Part shown: positions 12,714 through 25,247 of the stretch, in pieces | Layout: each line of letters starts with the position of its first letter | How positions within the stretch are numbered: position 1 is the first letter of the stretch | Assembly: GCA_019321725.1 (NCBI GenBank) | Contig: CM033113.1 | Location: 806,001 to 870,000, forward strand | DNA from: Paulownia fortunei | Taxonomy: Eukaryota; Streptophyta; Magnoliopsida; Lamiales; Paulowniaceae | Length of the DNA: 64,000 nucleotides | Direction of reading: 5' to 3' | Notes under the pieces: model-generated | Seen by the model: only the letters and a program-made list of their open reading frames with translations | The model's database searches: none | What the model was told of the DNA's origin: nothing | Program-made: the position numbers and the translations under genes

Positions 12714-13245
12714 AAGAGAGACTTTGGTACGATTAATTAGGCGAGTAATTATTTTGCATTTGTCATATTGCATTAATTTATAAATTAGTCATTTTTTTTT
12801 TTCACAATTCATATAGGACGTTATATATACTATACCTATGTTAATTAACTGAGTAAAAAATTAATGAGCAAAAAATCAATTTAAAAATTAATGAGCAAAA
12901 AATCAATTTCAAGAACATTATGTAAAAGTTATTCATCAATATTAAACTTTATTACCACTCTCCTTGCTGTGTATTTACACTTTTAACAAAATATTATGAA
13001 AAAGAAAAGCATTAAAATACCATAAATTCTAACTATTTACCAAAATATGGTAACAAGTTGAGGATAAGAGAGTAAGATTTTTGGTGATGTTATAAGTGGT
13101 GAACTGATGAAAGTTGAGCAATATATGATGAAGTTTGAAATGAAGTGTAAAGATGAGAGTGAAAAAAGGAAAATTGTTTGAAGAGAAAGAAAAGAAATGA
13201 AAGTGCAAAAATGAAAATGAAAGTAGTGAGGTCTGAAGGTATGAA
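12714..13245 (+). repeat. Direct repeat, copy 2 (about 530 bp)
   Basis: This is the second copy of the block at 11976-12445, with the same order of landmarks. It is longer because of small insertions, including a duplicated TTAATGAGCAAAAAATCAAT near 12860-12910. The ~270-bp spacer between the copies is unrelated. Confidence 0.75.
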
Positions 13246-13946
13246 GTCATTATCTTGATTATGCTTGGACTTTTTTTTTATTTTTGTAATATTTTTTTAA
13301 AAAAACTCTCCTATCTATCTTTTCAGTGGGAGGAAGGTATATATGCTTATGCAGGTTAATTGAGTTGTAATTTGGAAGTAAAAGAAAGACCACTCACTAA
13401 ATAGGCAATGCTAGCATTGATCATATATTCATATCCTGATCCTCTGGCTAAGGAACAATAGACCCCGAGTTACTGCTTCTAAAGACTGGTCCCAGCAATG
13501 AAGATCAAGAAAAAAGAAAAAGAAACATGGTTTTCATTAAAAACGAAAGCTCAAAGGGGAAAGCATCTCAACCCTGCTTTACAAATCCGTGGATTCGAAA
13601 CTTAGCCAACAATAGCTGTAACCTCAAGACCCACTTCCAAAATGTAAAAGAGGAATACAAATGCTTCAATACCAAGTTAGACTCAAGAGCACTTGTCTGA
13701 ACTTTGAACACTTTAACATGAAACGACGAAATCAACAAGAAAATAGTGTTACTGCAAACCTAATGCATCCATTTTTTTATAGCATTAAAATAAAATTACA
13801 ACTGCATGTATGAGGTATGTAAGAAAAAGATACTAAAGAAACAGATGACAAAAGGCGTGTGAGGCTCTTATTTGACTCTGTAAAGCAAAGATATCTAGTT
13901 TGGATGGCAGCCTAATTTTTCTGAACAAAATGAAAGGGTATGAAAC

Positions 13947-15592
13947 TTAATAATTATACAGGCGGATTGGGAGACCCTTCTGGGGCTCCGGCATCATGTC
14001 CCCTTCAACCTTCTCATTCGGATCAATTACTTCCCATTTGTAATTTTTCACAACATTATGAACAAAAGCCAGAATTGCTAGCCGGGCATACTCTTTTCCG
14101 GGGCACATTCTTGGTCCGCCTCCAAACGGAACATATGTATAGGGAGGAGGTGCTTCACCTTCATCATACCTTGATGGATTAAATTTTTCCGGGTCCTTGA
14201 AATACTCCGGGTTCGTGTTCGTGGTGCTCACAGTCCAATACACCTAAGATACATAACAAATTACACATTATTATATGTTTGGATGAGGTAATTGTTTAAA
14301 TGGAACTGTTAAAAGTAGGAAGTGGAAGTGTGGTGCTTCGTGTACCTTCCAGCCCTTCGGAATTGTGTAACCAGCATAATTGAATTCTGTCAAGACTTCC
14401 CTGAAAGTTCCCTGGAGAGGTGGAACCAGTCTCATTGTTTCACATATCACGTTCCAAGAGTACTTCATTTTTGCCATGTCTTCCCATTCTAACAATTCAC
14501 CTGGTTTCTTGGAAGCCGCAATCTCCATTTGTTCTGCACACAAACTAGCACATCAGAGACGCATAATTCAAGAAGATTGCAACTCTGTTCTTCCCCTTCT
14601 CAATTACTATCAAACAAAAAGGCAAAGTAAAAGGGAAAATTAGGTGGTAAATTACCTGCTCGGACTTTTTCATAAATTTCTGAACTAAGGCCAACATATT
14701 TCATCAAGAATGTAATAGTGGTAGCCACTGTGCTGTATCCTGCAGTTAGCAGGCCCATCATTTTATCAGCAATCTCAGCTTCAGGCATGGATTTGCCACT
14801 AGGGTCAGTAGCAACAATCATGTGCGACAATATATCAAGCATCGGTCCTCCAGATGCCATGGCCTGCTTCTTCTCCTTGATAACAGTTACCAATTCCTTC
14901 CTAATGGCGACAGCCGCTTTATTGGCGCGGTAAAAGATAGTCCCCGGAACATTAAGCATGATGCAGTGCATACCCACAGTGACATCATCGAAATATTTTA
15001 CCAATCGGGCTATCCGCTCCGGATTGTTAATACCCAGGAAAAATTGGCAGGCAAGAGTTAAAGTTATGGTTTTCGCTAGAGGGTAAACTTCCACCACGTT
15101 TTTGTCTGCGCAGTGGGTTTGCAGTTGCTGCTGCGTGATGGAATCCATTTTTGCCAAGTACCGCATAAGGGCTTCGGGTTTTAAGAACCCGGGTTGGCGG
15201 ATTGTTTTCGTCTCGTCGGGTCGTTGGGTTTGAGGTGGCGGCGCCGCCTTGTCTTGGTAAGAACGGAAGAGGTGTTGCATGGGGTGGGGGCGGAATGCGG
15301 TGAAGTACTTCTGCTCGTTGGAGAAGAGGAATTTGTGTCCGTTCGGGCCACAAATGACGGCGGTTTTCTCTCCGAGGATTTTGGTCTTGAAGATATCCGG
15401 CGAGTATTTCTTCATCCTGTCGCCGACGAATTTCTCCGGCTTGCCAAACAAGAACTCGATGGATTCTCCCATGATCGGCCACCCGAAGCTGCCCGGCGGA
15501 AGATTAGCGCCTCCGTCAGCGCGGCGGCGGGAGATGAAAACAAAAGTGAAAGCAATAAGAGCAAGAGAAAAGGCAACAGCCAAAATTTCCAT
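13947..15592 (-). CDS. Cytochrome P450 of the CYP716 family, 3 exons
   Basis: Exons: 15592-14656, 14533-14346, 14243-13947, giving 473 aa without interruption. CYP716 enzymes are ER-anchored monooxygenases, mostly acting on triterpene scaffolds such as beta-amyrin. Seen: a hydrophobic N-terminal anchor (residues 1-22), [51 protein letters not shown], the K-helix [13 protein letters not shown] and the heme loop [11 protein letters not shown] with Cys about 422. The start at 15592 is preferred over an in-frame ATG at 15670 because it has a good context (GCCATGG) and directly precedes the anchor. The I-helix reads AGYST (about 284-288), with Ser where most P450s have an acidic residue. The subfamily and substrate cannot be read from sequence alone. 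A TATATAA sits on the minus strand near 15687-15680. Confidence 0.92.
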
Positions 15593-15679
15593 GGCTGGTA
15601 ACCGATTATCCGTTGAAGAAAAATGGAAAAGCAGAGAAAGCAATGGAAATTTGATTTTTGTGAAAGGCAAAAATGTGTT

Positions 15680-15688
15680 GGTTATATA
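15680..15688 (-). promoter_or_regulatory. Probable TATA box of the P450 gene
   Basis: The minus strand reads CCTATATAACC about 90 bp upstream of the start codon at 15592. This predicts a leader of roughly 55-65 nt. It is a consensus match only. Confidence 0.5.
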
Positions 15689-17421
15689 GGAAGTGTGGAT
15701 ATGTTTTTTTCACTAGTTGCTACGCAGTATTGATACACGTAATTCTCAAGCCCGTCAAGATTGAACAACCATAAGTGTTTTACTAATAATAATGGAATTG
15801 GTCTTCAACGTCGTACATTATTGCAGGCAAGATTTTTATTTTTATTTTTATTTTTATTTTATATAAATATGTGATATATAATATAAGATGTAAATTATAA
15901 TATTTAAAATTTTTGAGTTTTTTAATTTACTTAATTTTAATAAAATGAGTTCTCTTGAATATTATACAAAAATAATTCCGTATGAAAATAGGTGGCCGAC
16001 GCTTCAATTTTTTCACATATTACTGTTCCATCATAAATTAAATATCAATATTCATAAATAGATAAACTATTCACTGTTCCAATTAAAAAGCCGATTAAAT
16101 AGATTGATTAATAAAATGAATACAAAAATATTAATCTTGAAATGGATGTAGTATGACTGCTGATAGGAAGGCTTGCTTTATTTATTTATTTATTTATTTT
16201 TTTAAACCAATCAATGGCAAATTGGGCAAAGTGATTGAGACAACCAATGACTATCAACTGCGAAGTTGCCGCTAAGAACAACCACTACTGAATGAGGTGA
16301 TGCTTTCTATGAAGTAAAGTTACACTTATTTTATGTCTTTTTAGTGGCCTCTCACGCGACGCACTCTCCTCACAATACACCTTTTTCCTTGCAAATGTAA
16401 GACACTATTCACAATCACTCGCTCAAGTAAATAAAGACTGAAAAAAAAAAAACAAAAAAAGAAAGGAAAGAGAAAAAAAATTCCCATCAATATCCAAATC
16501 AAATTCTCTTATTACAATTATTAATTTATTTTTTATAATGATATGGTCAATTTAAATTTATATTAATAATATCATCTTATATATTTTTAATGTATATTAT
16601 AAATTTAATGTGTATTGATTGTTAAGATACGTATTAAATTGAGAATAAGAAATGATATATGCTATCAAGTTGACTAAATCGTAAGAATCTGGCATACTCC
16701 ACATTCCACAGCATCGAAACTGTTGCGGTAAGGACAAACATTTACAATTTTTTTTTTTTTTTTTATAGTTTTTTTTAGTCAAAAAAGGTTGTCTGGCAAT
16801 GTCAAATGTGTGTAACCAACCGTTTGTATCTCTTCCTAGAGCTAGTTTAATATGGTCCTTTAGAGTCAGCATTGGAATGCCGATGCCCAAAAAATTCCAC
16901 TTTATTATTCACATTTTCATATTTTTTAATCATGTTTTGCCGTCCACTAAACGCCAACATTGGTCACATCTGAGAAAGTCATTTTTGCTGTCAAAAGGTT
17001 ATTTTTTTTTTATTAATTTCATACTCATACCCTTATGTTCCCACCATTTAATAAGTATAATATTTATTTTCTTATTGAGCAACATTTATCTAAAAATAAA
17101 AAAAATTATTTTCTAAAATTTCATTCCAAAGACTTACTTTGTATATATGTATGAATTATAATTTACATTTGAAGAAATCCCAAAAACTTTCCTATTTTAT
17201 ATTATTTTTTTATGGGCAACCGTTCAAAAGACTTATTTTAACCCTGAACAATTTAATAATTATTTATAATAACATATTTTTGGATAATATGTAAGTTACA
17301 TCAAATGTATGAATAAAACACCTAAATAATTAATTTATATCAAATGTAATATTTACAAGACTCATATTTTTTATATTATATAAATACTTTAACAAGAGAG
17401 ATATTATATGAATACTTTATC

Positions 17422-17475
<54 letters not shown>

Positions 17476-18536
17476 CGGAAACTCCAAGCCTGGTGTTAAA
17501 AGAAAACTCCAAGCCTGGTGTTACTTTTATTAGATTGAAAGGACCTGAAAGAGTTGCTCGCCAGAATTTTAAGCAATAAATAGGCCAAATCTTTATTCTA
17601 CTGTTGGTTTCAATATAAGTGTCACGTTTAGTTATTTTTTGGACGCTGGTTAAATAACAAGTATAGAACTAAGAGAACCTCATAAAATAATGCATTAGGT
17701 ATAAGAAACAGACAAACGAATACAAAAAGCTGCACTAATCAATTAATATAAAATGTGGCCAAATTACACTCACGAGTCAGCTATGGCCTGCCCTACGCAT
17801 GTATGTGTGTACCATAGATCATATCTATGGACAACACAATGTTTGTACATTTTTTATTTCTCGCAAGTACGTACAACTAGGAAGGTGGTGGGGTGGGGGG
17901 TGTTTGGTTGTCCCCCAAAGAAGGAAAAAAAATAAAATGAAAAGAGATGAGAAGCAAGAAATAAAAGCTGGATAAGAAAAATATTAATAAAGTTTTTTTT
18001 CGGGTTTTTTATTTTTATTTTTTTTAAATCTTCATCAAAGATTTCAAATATCTGGTGGTGGACTTTGTGTAGGTCAAATTTGATGTATTCAGTCACCAAC
18101 ATTGACTAGCAAGAGCTTAAAAGTAACAAGTTTTCCTTTTTTTTTTTTTTTTTTTCTCTATGCGCTCATACTGGTGATCCACCAAGTAGTTTGGTGGGTA
18201 ACCAAAATCTTCTCTGTTTGGTATCCCAGGATACTGTAATAAATCTACTTCCTACCATCTAATGCTTTGAATTAGAGGTCTATGTTACCTTGGGGTGTTT
18301 TCCGATTCCTGAGGCCAATCAACAGCAATGTCAGATGCTGCTTTGACAAAGCAAGTCAACATGGACCCACAGAAATTAAATCAGAATAATGGCCTAAGTA
18401 ATTTTAGAAGAAATGGCAATCCCTTATTTATTACTAATTAAAAAAAAGAATATTCTCTGTTATAAAATATTTAAGTTGTATTTGACATATGTACTACTGA
18501 TGATACAGAGTAACCTGAATCCACAAGCTCTCGTGA
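15689..18536. other. Intergenic region, AT-rich, low complexity
   Basis: No gene is supported. It contains a TTTTTA tract (15834-15860), a TTTA tract (16178-16199), poly-T (16750-16764), a compound GT/GA microsatellite (17424-17471) and two adjacent copies of AAACTCCAAGCCTGGTGTTA (about 17478-17523). ORFs here are poly-lysine or poly-phenylalanine artefacts of AT-rich DNA. Confidence 0.5.
17424..17471 (+). repeat. Compound microsatellite (GT)n(GA)n
   Basis: About ten GT units run straight into about thirteen GA units. The tract is intergenic and probably length-polymorphic. Confidence 0.9.
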
Positions 18537-21500
18537 TTAAACCCTGCTTTCTTCAATCTTGAGGGTATTATCAACAATGCGCAGCCCATCTTCTGTGGCT
18601 ATCACTGCTGTGCACCTGCCATTTCATCCGGAAAAGATTTAACATTAATGTGAACTTTCTCAAATCTCAATGATAAATAGTCTTTTCTTCCAAGATGGAA
18701 AACTAGTTCATTAGATGAGTACTCAGTAGCCTTGGCCTCACCCAAGGAAAACCTAAAACAATGTTAAAATGGGAGAGATAGACATTAATCTGACCCAGTA
18801 GTAGTCTGTCTATATATACCACCTTCCAGCCATCTAAATGTTTTAACTTTAGAAAGGTAGAGTTGACGTTAATCTGACCCAGCAGGGTGTGTGCACCGCA
18901 CCTTTCTACCCGTCTGAATTTCATACTTCTCTTTCCAATACCAGACCCCAGAAGAAATGATCGATTTCCTAGTAGAACACCCAAATAAACTTAACTATCA
19001 AATTATACTACAATTCTTTGACTCACTCAAAAATAGTAAGTAACTTGGTACCAATGTTTTAAAACCCGGACCAAACCGGCCGGTCCAACCGTGAACCGGT
19101 GGTCCATTCGATCCATTCAAGTGCACAAAATCAGAAATCCGATAAAAATCGATCAAAAGTTTTTTTTATTTAGAAAGTTTAAACTTGGTATTTAGTTATA
19201 TGTATGTGGTTATATGAATTTGGGTTTTCTTAAATGTTTTTTAATTGGTTATTTATCATTTTTATCTTATACATAATAATTAGTATATTACATTATCATT
19301 TTATATAACATAATAAAAAAAATAGTCAATTTTCATTAGACCGATCGAATATGCGGTTGAACCGGTAACCGACAACAAACCGATTTAGTCACCATTTCGG
19401 TTATAAAAACATGGTACTACCAGCTAGTTTTATTGAAAAAATAAAGGTGGCAAAGACATGAATAAGCAAACTACAGAGAAATAATAATACCAGAAATGAG
19501 CACCACATCTATTAAAAATAAAAAAGGGAGGTACTAGGAACTGACGAGATTCTGGAGATGACACCATGCTCGACAACACCAACCACTTGATCAAGATTAT
19601 CAGCCACTTCAGCTGCACAAATTCAATAAATTCCACAGAAAAAATTTATAAAAACAGGTCAAGCAAGATGGAAGATTCAATATTAGGATGCAGAATGGTA
19701 CCAAGGTTTTGAATCGGAGATGTAAAAATTACATCAAGAACGTTATGCCCTTCTTTAGTGACAAGTGGAAAATCACCTCCTAATGGACCCGCATACCCTA
19801 TAGATGGTCTTCTCCAAACCTTGGTAAAATGAAAAGAAACAAATTATTTAAAAAGGGAACAGTCGCCTTGTACATTAATATTCAATCTCAAATTTTAGAT
19901 ATATAGACAAATTCAGACAGATGGTTGATACTCCTGTATCCATAAGTTCACGTAAAATTAATTCAACATGTCACCATATCACAGTTCTATCTGAATCTTG
20001 GGTTACAAAGTTCTACTGCATGGACAAAGTTTCCTAATTCTACTTGGGTTATGACAGCTATTTGACCTGATATTTTTAGCTCCACAGAATTGTTCAAGAC
20101 TAATAAATATTATTGGAGTACTCTGTTTTATTGAGTACCTCAGCATCACCAAGAAACAGGTCGTCTATCTCTTCAGCAGTTTCCAACCAGTTGAGCTGAG
20201 ATGCAATCTCGAAGTGTAAGTTTTGATAGAAATGTTTATCAAAGTAAAGTCCAATAACTTGCATTTGACCTTACAGATTTAATTAGAACAGGAATTGATC
20301 CATCTACAGCACCTTGGTATTGCTTTGCTGTAACAATGAGGACCAGTTTCCCAGCTGCTCTTAGTATGGTCTGTAAAGCAGAGTTAACCAGTGTATCTGA
20401 ACAAGAAATCTCGATGTGAAAAGGAATCCATGCTTAAATATGACTATGACCAAGATGGTATTTCAAAGCCATGAGTACATAAAATGATATCACAACGATA
20501 GATGCACAAAAGATTATGTAGAAATTTACTGAACTATGACCAAAGATGGCATATCAAAGCCATGACCCATGAGTACTAAAATGATTTCACAATGACAGAT
20601 GAACAAAAGATTGTTTATAATAAACAATCTTAAAGAACAAATACCATAGCAACATTAGAGATGATAATTGTTATTTTCTCTTTGCTATCCCTAAAATGAC
20701 ATTTCAGGCACTGAAAATAAAGACGAATTTTTTTACTAACCTTTTCTTGAATTATCGACTCACCGCCCTGCATCTTCTGACGCCCAATGACTGCTGCAAG
20801 TGACACTTCTTCTATAACATCAGCGTCATCGAATGCTAAATCAATCTAGAGATGGGAGAAGGAATCTGGTTACTTACCATTCAAGCAGATTCCAGCGAGA
20901 CTCACTCTATCTGTTTGCGTTTCTAGAAATATTAGTTTCTTTGCTGCCCAAACACATTATGAATATTTCACCCAATTTTTATATATCAAGAATGAACAAG
21001 TCTTCTTTCCTGACCAAACACATCACCATACATTTTGCTGACTTTACTATCACATGGATAAATAAGGTAAGCATTGTTTTTGTGAGTCAACTTCCACATG
21101 TCCAAATAGATGTTCAAAAAATCATCATGCATATTCACGCCGTCTAAAAACACTTTAACCATGTGGAACACGTAAAAATCACACAAACTTGCTCACCTTA
21201 GAGCTGTCTCTGTATTGATCCAAAGGGACACCTGCCTTTGCTGCTTCACTTGCACTGTCAACAGATCTGCATCACAGTTTTGCTGGTTACTCCTAATGAA
21301 AAATGAAAAGAAAACTGTAAGTGCTAATCGAAATGATGAATAGCATCTCAGGTTCGGCCACTGCACAAAACAATGCTCACTGATGAAAAAACCTACTTGA
21401 TCTGATTTTTTTAATTTACAACTTAAAGGCAGTTTTTAATATGGTGTGACAAAATAAAGCCTTACATGATTCTTGCATTAATTTTTGTTACAACATAAAT

Positions 21501-22039
21501 AATAATAATAATAAAAAAAATTAAAGCTACGTGCTAAAGTACAAATTATATTCTGTTAAGCCTCTTAACTTCCACAACTTTGTGAAAGTTGATGATATCA
21601 GATAGATAGACTATGTCTTTGTTTTTTCAATACTTCTCATTCAATAAATTCATATGGATATCCTTAACCGCTCATGAATAACTTCCTTCTATATGCCCTC
21701 TATAATGACATTAAGCCTCAAAATGTATAGAAACAAGTTCTTCCACCCTATAATGGCTTCATTGTCTCTCTCTCACACTGCATTTTACATGATCATTTGA
21801 AGGGCATAAGACCAAAACAATCATGTTAACTGGGTTCTTTAAAAATGTCTAACCATTTAGAACATATCCAAATATTCATTTACTTCAAAGAAGATCAAAA
21901 CATGTGACTGAGTCAAATACAGAAAAACATAATAAGAGAAAGCTCAGAACATTGTGGTTGCAGAGTACAGTGACTTCTACATTGTTCCTTTTACTTTCAA
22001 ATCCAACGTCAGAAGTATTAAAACAGAACTTGCAAGCAA

Positions 22040-22080
<41 letters not shown>

Positions 22081-22878
22081 CTCTCTCTCTATTCAAACTC
22101 CAATCAGAAGTAGGCGACAAAGACTAAGAACAGAAATCAAAAGCCCACAATTTGTAAATAATAAACAAATAAAAGTAAATTGTAACAAAGTTATAATGAT
22201 CATTGTACCTGAAATCAAGTATTTTCACTTACGTAGGAATGCCAGTAATATCTTTAATGGCCCCGGATCGAAGTTGCCGCCCCAAATACTGTATAGCGAA
22301 ACCAGAAGCGCGACCAGACCCCAGTCCTATCACCATGCCATTCTCCACAAATGAATCCACCTTTTAACACAAAAAAACTAAGTTTCATTCATCCATTACA
22401 CAGTAGTAAAATCAACTTCATCGAACCTTGATTCTTGAACATATAAAGATTGGATAGAAATAATAAAATCAAATCAGTAGTTCTTGAATCTTGATTCTTG
22501 AACCGGAAAAGGTTGCATTAGAATAATGAAATTTAAGTTCAGCGGTCTTGCATCTTGATTCTTGAACCCAAAAAGATTGGTAAAAGAAAAAAAATAATAA
22601 ATACATGGGTCTTAAATCTTGATTCTTAAACGCAAAAGTTCTAAAACTAAACTCATTATTCTTGTATATTGATTCTAGAACCGTTAAAGATTGGTTATAA
22701 CTAGTAGAGTAATAGAAATTACAGTGTATTTGGCGGCTTGGAGGAGAAGGTTGGAGTCGTCGGAGAGACTCGAGCGAACCGCCATTGGAAGTGCATTGGC
22801 ACTTCTAATTTTCCTAGTTGAATGAGGGTTCAGACTGAAATTAGAGAAGGGAAGAATTGATGAAGATGATAAAGCCAT
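18537..22878 (-). CDS. RPI4: Ribose-5-phosphate isomerase, RPI4-like (plastid-type), 9 exons
   Basis: Exons: 22878-22723, 22360-22233, 21266-21197, 20845-20741, 20370-20275, 20195-20139, 19819-19702, 19612-19546, 18615-18537; 291 aa, every phase closed. RpiA enzymes interconvert ribose-5-phosphate and ribulose-5-phosphate in the Calvin and pentose phosphate pathways. The first ~33 residues are rich in Ser, Asn, Arg and Lys with few acidic residues, as in a plastid transit peptide. Then come [18 protein letters not shown] (phosphate loop), [13 protein letters not shown] (place of the RpiA DGADE), [11 protein letters not shown] and [13 protein letters not shown]. The canonical KGGG loop is replaced by [10 protein letters not shown], as in the divergent RPI4 branch, so catalytic competence is uncertain. 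A TATAAATA lies about 40 bp upstream of the ATG on the minus strand (22925-22914). Introns carry a MITE-like element and local duplications. Confidence 0.9.
19052..19412. mobile_element. MITE-like element in intron 8 of the RPI4-like gene
   Basis: This ~360-bp AT-rich block has imperfect inverted ends. The left end reads CAATGTTTTAAAACCCGG. The right end, reverse-complemented, reads CATGTTTTTATAACCGAAA. Both sub-ends are rich in ACCGG/CCGGT motifs. GGTAC flanks both sides (19047-19051 and 19413-19417), which may be a target-site duplication or part of the inverted repeat. There is no ORF. The transposon superfamily is undetermined. Confidence 0.5.
20436..20618 (-). repeat. Tandem duplication (~90 bp unit) in RPI4-like intron 4
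   Basis: Two adjacent imperfect copies share CTATGACCAA-AGATGG, TTTCAAAGCCATGA/TATCAAAGCCATGA and CACAAAAGATT/AACAAAAGATT in the same order. Confidence 0.7.
22041..22091 (+). repeat. CT microsatellite in RPI4-like intron 2
   Basis: About 25 CT units run with one interruption. It lies in the intron between exons 2 and 3, so on the transcribed strand it is an AG tract. Confidence 0.9.
22425..22695 (-). repeat. Imperfect tandem repeat (~65 bp, about four units) in RPI4-like intron 1
   Basis: Each unit contains CTTGATTCTTGAAC (or a close variant), followed by AAAGATTGG-type sequence and an A-rich stretch. Units begin near 22430, 22490, 22553 and 22616, with a partial unit near 22667. Confidence 0.7.
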
Positions 22879-25240
22879 TATCTCATTTCTTTTCTCTGTT
22901 TCTCAACGGTGTTTGTATATTTATAGGGCTGTTTTTTAAATCAAGTGGATAAGGCGATTATTACTACTCCGTTTATGAGCCGTTTCTGAAAACCCAATGT
23001 TGTTTATCATGGGCTGTTCGAATTGTCTGCCCCTTCTTGTGGGAGTTTCCCAAATCTCATGGGCCTAGGTCAAAGGCCCATTATAGAAAAATATACACGC
23101 CTTCCCATTTGCCACCCTAACCCCCATCAGCATTTTTATGGGCCAATAAAATTACTCATCAGAATTGGGCAGCCAAATTTAGAAAAGCAAAATAAAAACA
23201 AAAATGCGAAGATGTAAAACTTTTTCTCCCCCACCCCCTCAACACAAAAGGAAAAGGGCCAAAAAAAAAAAAAAGAAAAATGAAGGAAATAAAAAAGAAA
23301 AAAGGAATAAAACACCAGAGCATATTGAGTGTTGGCACTTGGCAGCCCACACCACTACACAATTTCAGCAATGTGCTTTACTAAAGAAAATCATTTCAAA
23401 AGAAGCAGAAAAGTGAAATTGGTGATTGTGAGAATCAGGTTCCCTTCTTTAATCTGGCAGACATCATCACCAAACGTAGGACATCCAACGTCTCTCATTA
23501 AATGGCTTTCGGTCCGAGTTGAAAATTTCTTGATTTTTTCATCATAATTAACATGGCCCCCCCTCTTGTGGGGAGGCATGGAACAAAGAAATCATTACAA
23601 CCCACACACTTTCCAAATTATGATATCCGTTGCTCCACATGATTTTATTTGCACCTCCTAAACTCAGGCCAAAAACTAAATACAGGAAAAAAAAACCCCT
23701 TTTTCAGCTAGTGAATCAAGTGAAGTGATATGTATCATTAGGTCGAAACATTTTCTTGTTTGATCATGTCATGTACTCAATTAGTAATACACAGATACGA
23801 GTACTTGTATCTATATTTGATTTTTGAAGTCAATAATTCCATACTTTAGTGAATTTTATTTGGCAATTGCATTGCAAAAGAATGAATTCTTGTTTATTTT
23901 CGAGTCCCTCTAAAAGTATAGAATTATTGTTTATTATTATTATTATTGAGGAGTTATGTATTGCATGTTCTAAACTCCATTGGCCTTGTCCTACTCAGAC
24001 TCTCCATGTCCTACTCTGCTTTTATCCCATTTGAGTGCCACTAAATAAGGGAAGGATGGTGGGCTTTTAGGTCAAACAGCTTTAATTGCCCCAATATGCT
24101 CTTGGTATTATTTTATAATGCTGACCACATCTCAGGTACCTTTACGGGTAGCACACCATTACTTAATACCGCCCTCTCTCCAGTAATTTTTTTTTTACTC
24201 GTATATTTTAAGGTTTCAAGGTGCATATCTACATACACATATATATACACACATTTTCATATATGACATATATATATATATACATATATGTACATTCTTT
24301 TGTAAGGTGAGGTTATCTGCAGATGGTCACGGGTATAGGCAAGTGAAGAGATTTACTACAAGTCACAAGAGAAGCACTTTTTGGTCAAGTGCCAACCTAT
24401 CCCAACAATAAAAACAAAAAAGAATTCGAACGTTGGGGGGTGCCATTGGCCTACCACAATCCTCACGCTAAAAAGGCCTAACCCATCATTTACTTCTTCA
24501 AGAATGCCTGTTATGGCCCCATTGGGGTTCTTTTTTTCTTCTATTCTCATTCTCTGTCCACTTCAATGGTAAATTTTTACACAGTCTCATTTTATTCGTA
24601 AATTTATATGTTTATAAAAAGCACTACTGCTTTTCACTACATCTATATTGTGTATTTGACAGCATTTTAAATATTAGAAAATAATTTCTTGTTCATGGTC
24701 CAAGCCACAGTTAAACTTAATTGTTCAATTCTTTTGGTAATTTTCTTTACAAACATGTGTCTCCAACCAGGCAAACCGACAGAGTAAACCTAACACCATA
24801 ACAGTCAAGAAAATGAATAATACCAAAGAAAACGTTCCAATTTTTCACTATCCAACCCCTTTTCAATCCACCCGTTGATATTTTGTGTACTTTCCCCATA
24901 GTATAAACAAAAGTTCATATGCACGCCGCCCAAGAGAGTCGCAGAATCACTTCTTTCATTCTTGTTTACATGTGTCTCTCTGCTATATTAACTAAGGCCA
25001 TAAACAATTACATAAAGAAAAAGGAAAAAAAAAAGAGAGAGAGAAAGGAAAAAACTTCCTTTATTAAGGAAAGACAGAGGTGGTAGGCATTTTATTGTGT
25101 AAACTACTAGTAAAATAAAAATATGGAGAGTTTAGTTAATGGGGTTATGGAGTTTCTCTTTACAGCTGAGTGTAGTTAGTGGAAAAGGGTTTCTTGCTTT
25201 GTGGGTTTCCTTCGCTCTGCTGCACTTGGTTTCTTCTTCT
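22879..25240. other. Intergenic region between divergent genes
   Basis: The RPI4-like gene reads left and the subtilase reads right, so both promoters lie here. A TA-rich tract occupies 24233-24296 and an ATT microsatellite 23928-23946. ORFs here have no recognisable product. No other gene is supported. Confidence 0.5.
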
Positions 25241-25247
25241 GGGCACC

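Larger units (their letters stand above)
11359..13946. other. Spacer: coatomer promoter and 5' UTR, AT-rich DNA, P450 3' UTR
   Basis: The first 150-200 bp after 11358 should be the coatomer leader and core promoter (transcribed leftward); I see no clear TATA box. The middle is taken up by two direct repeat copies listed separately. About 13400-13946 is probably the 3' flank of the leftward P450. No gene is supported. Confidence 0.45.

Noticed and set aside
15194..15689. Two plus-strand ORFs of 135-136 aa opposite the P450 first exon
   Set aside because: They are antisense shadows of the GC-rich P450 coding exon, which has a full family match on the minus strand.
23159..23579. Overlapping ORFs near 23.2-23.6 kb
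   Set aside because: Phe/Lys-rich translations of homopolymer tracts with no recognisable domain.
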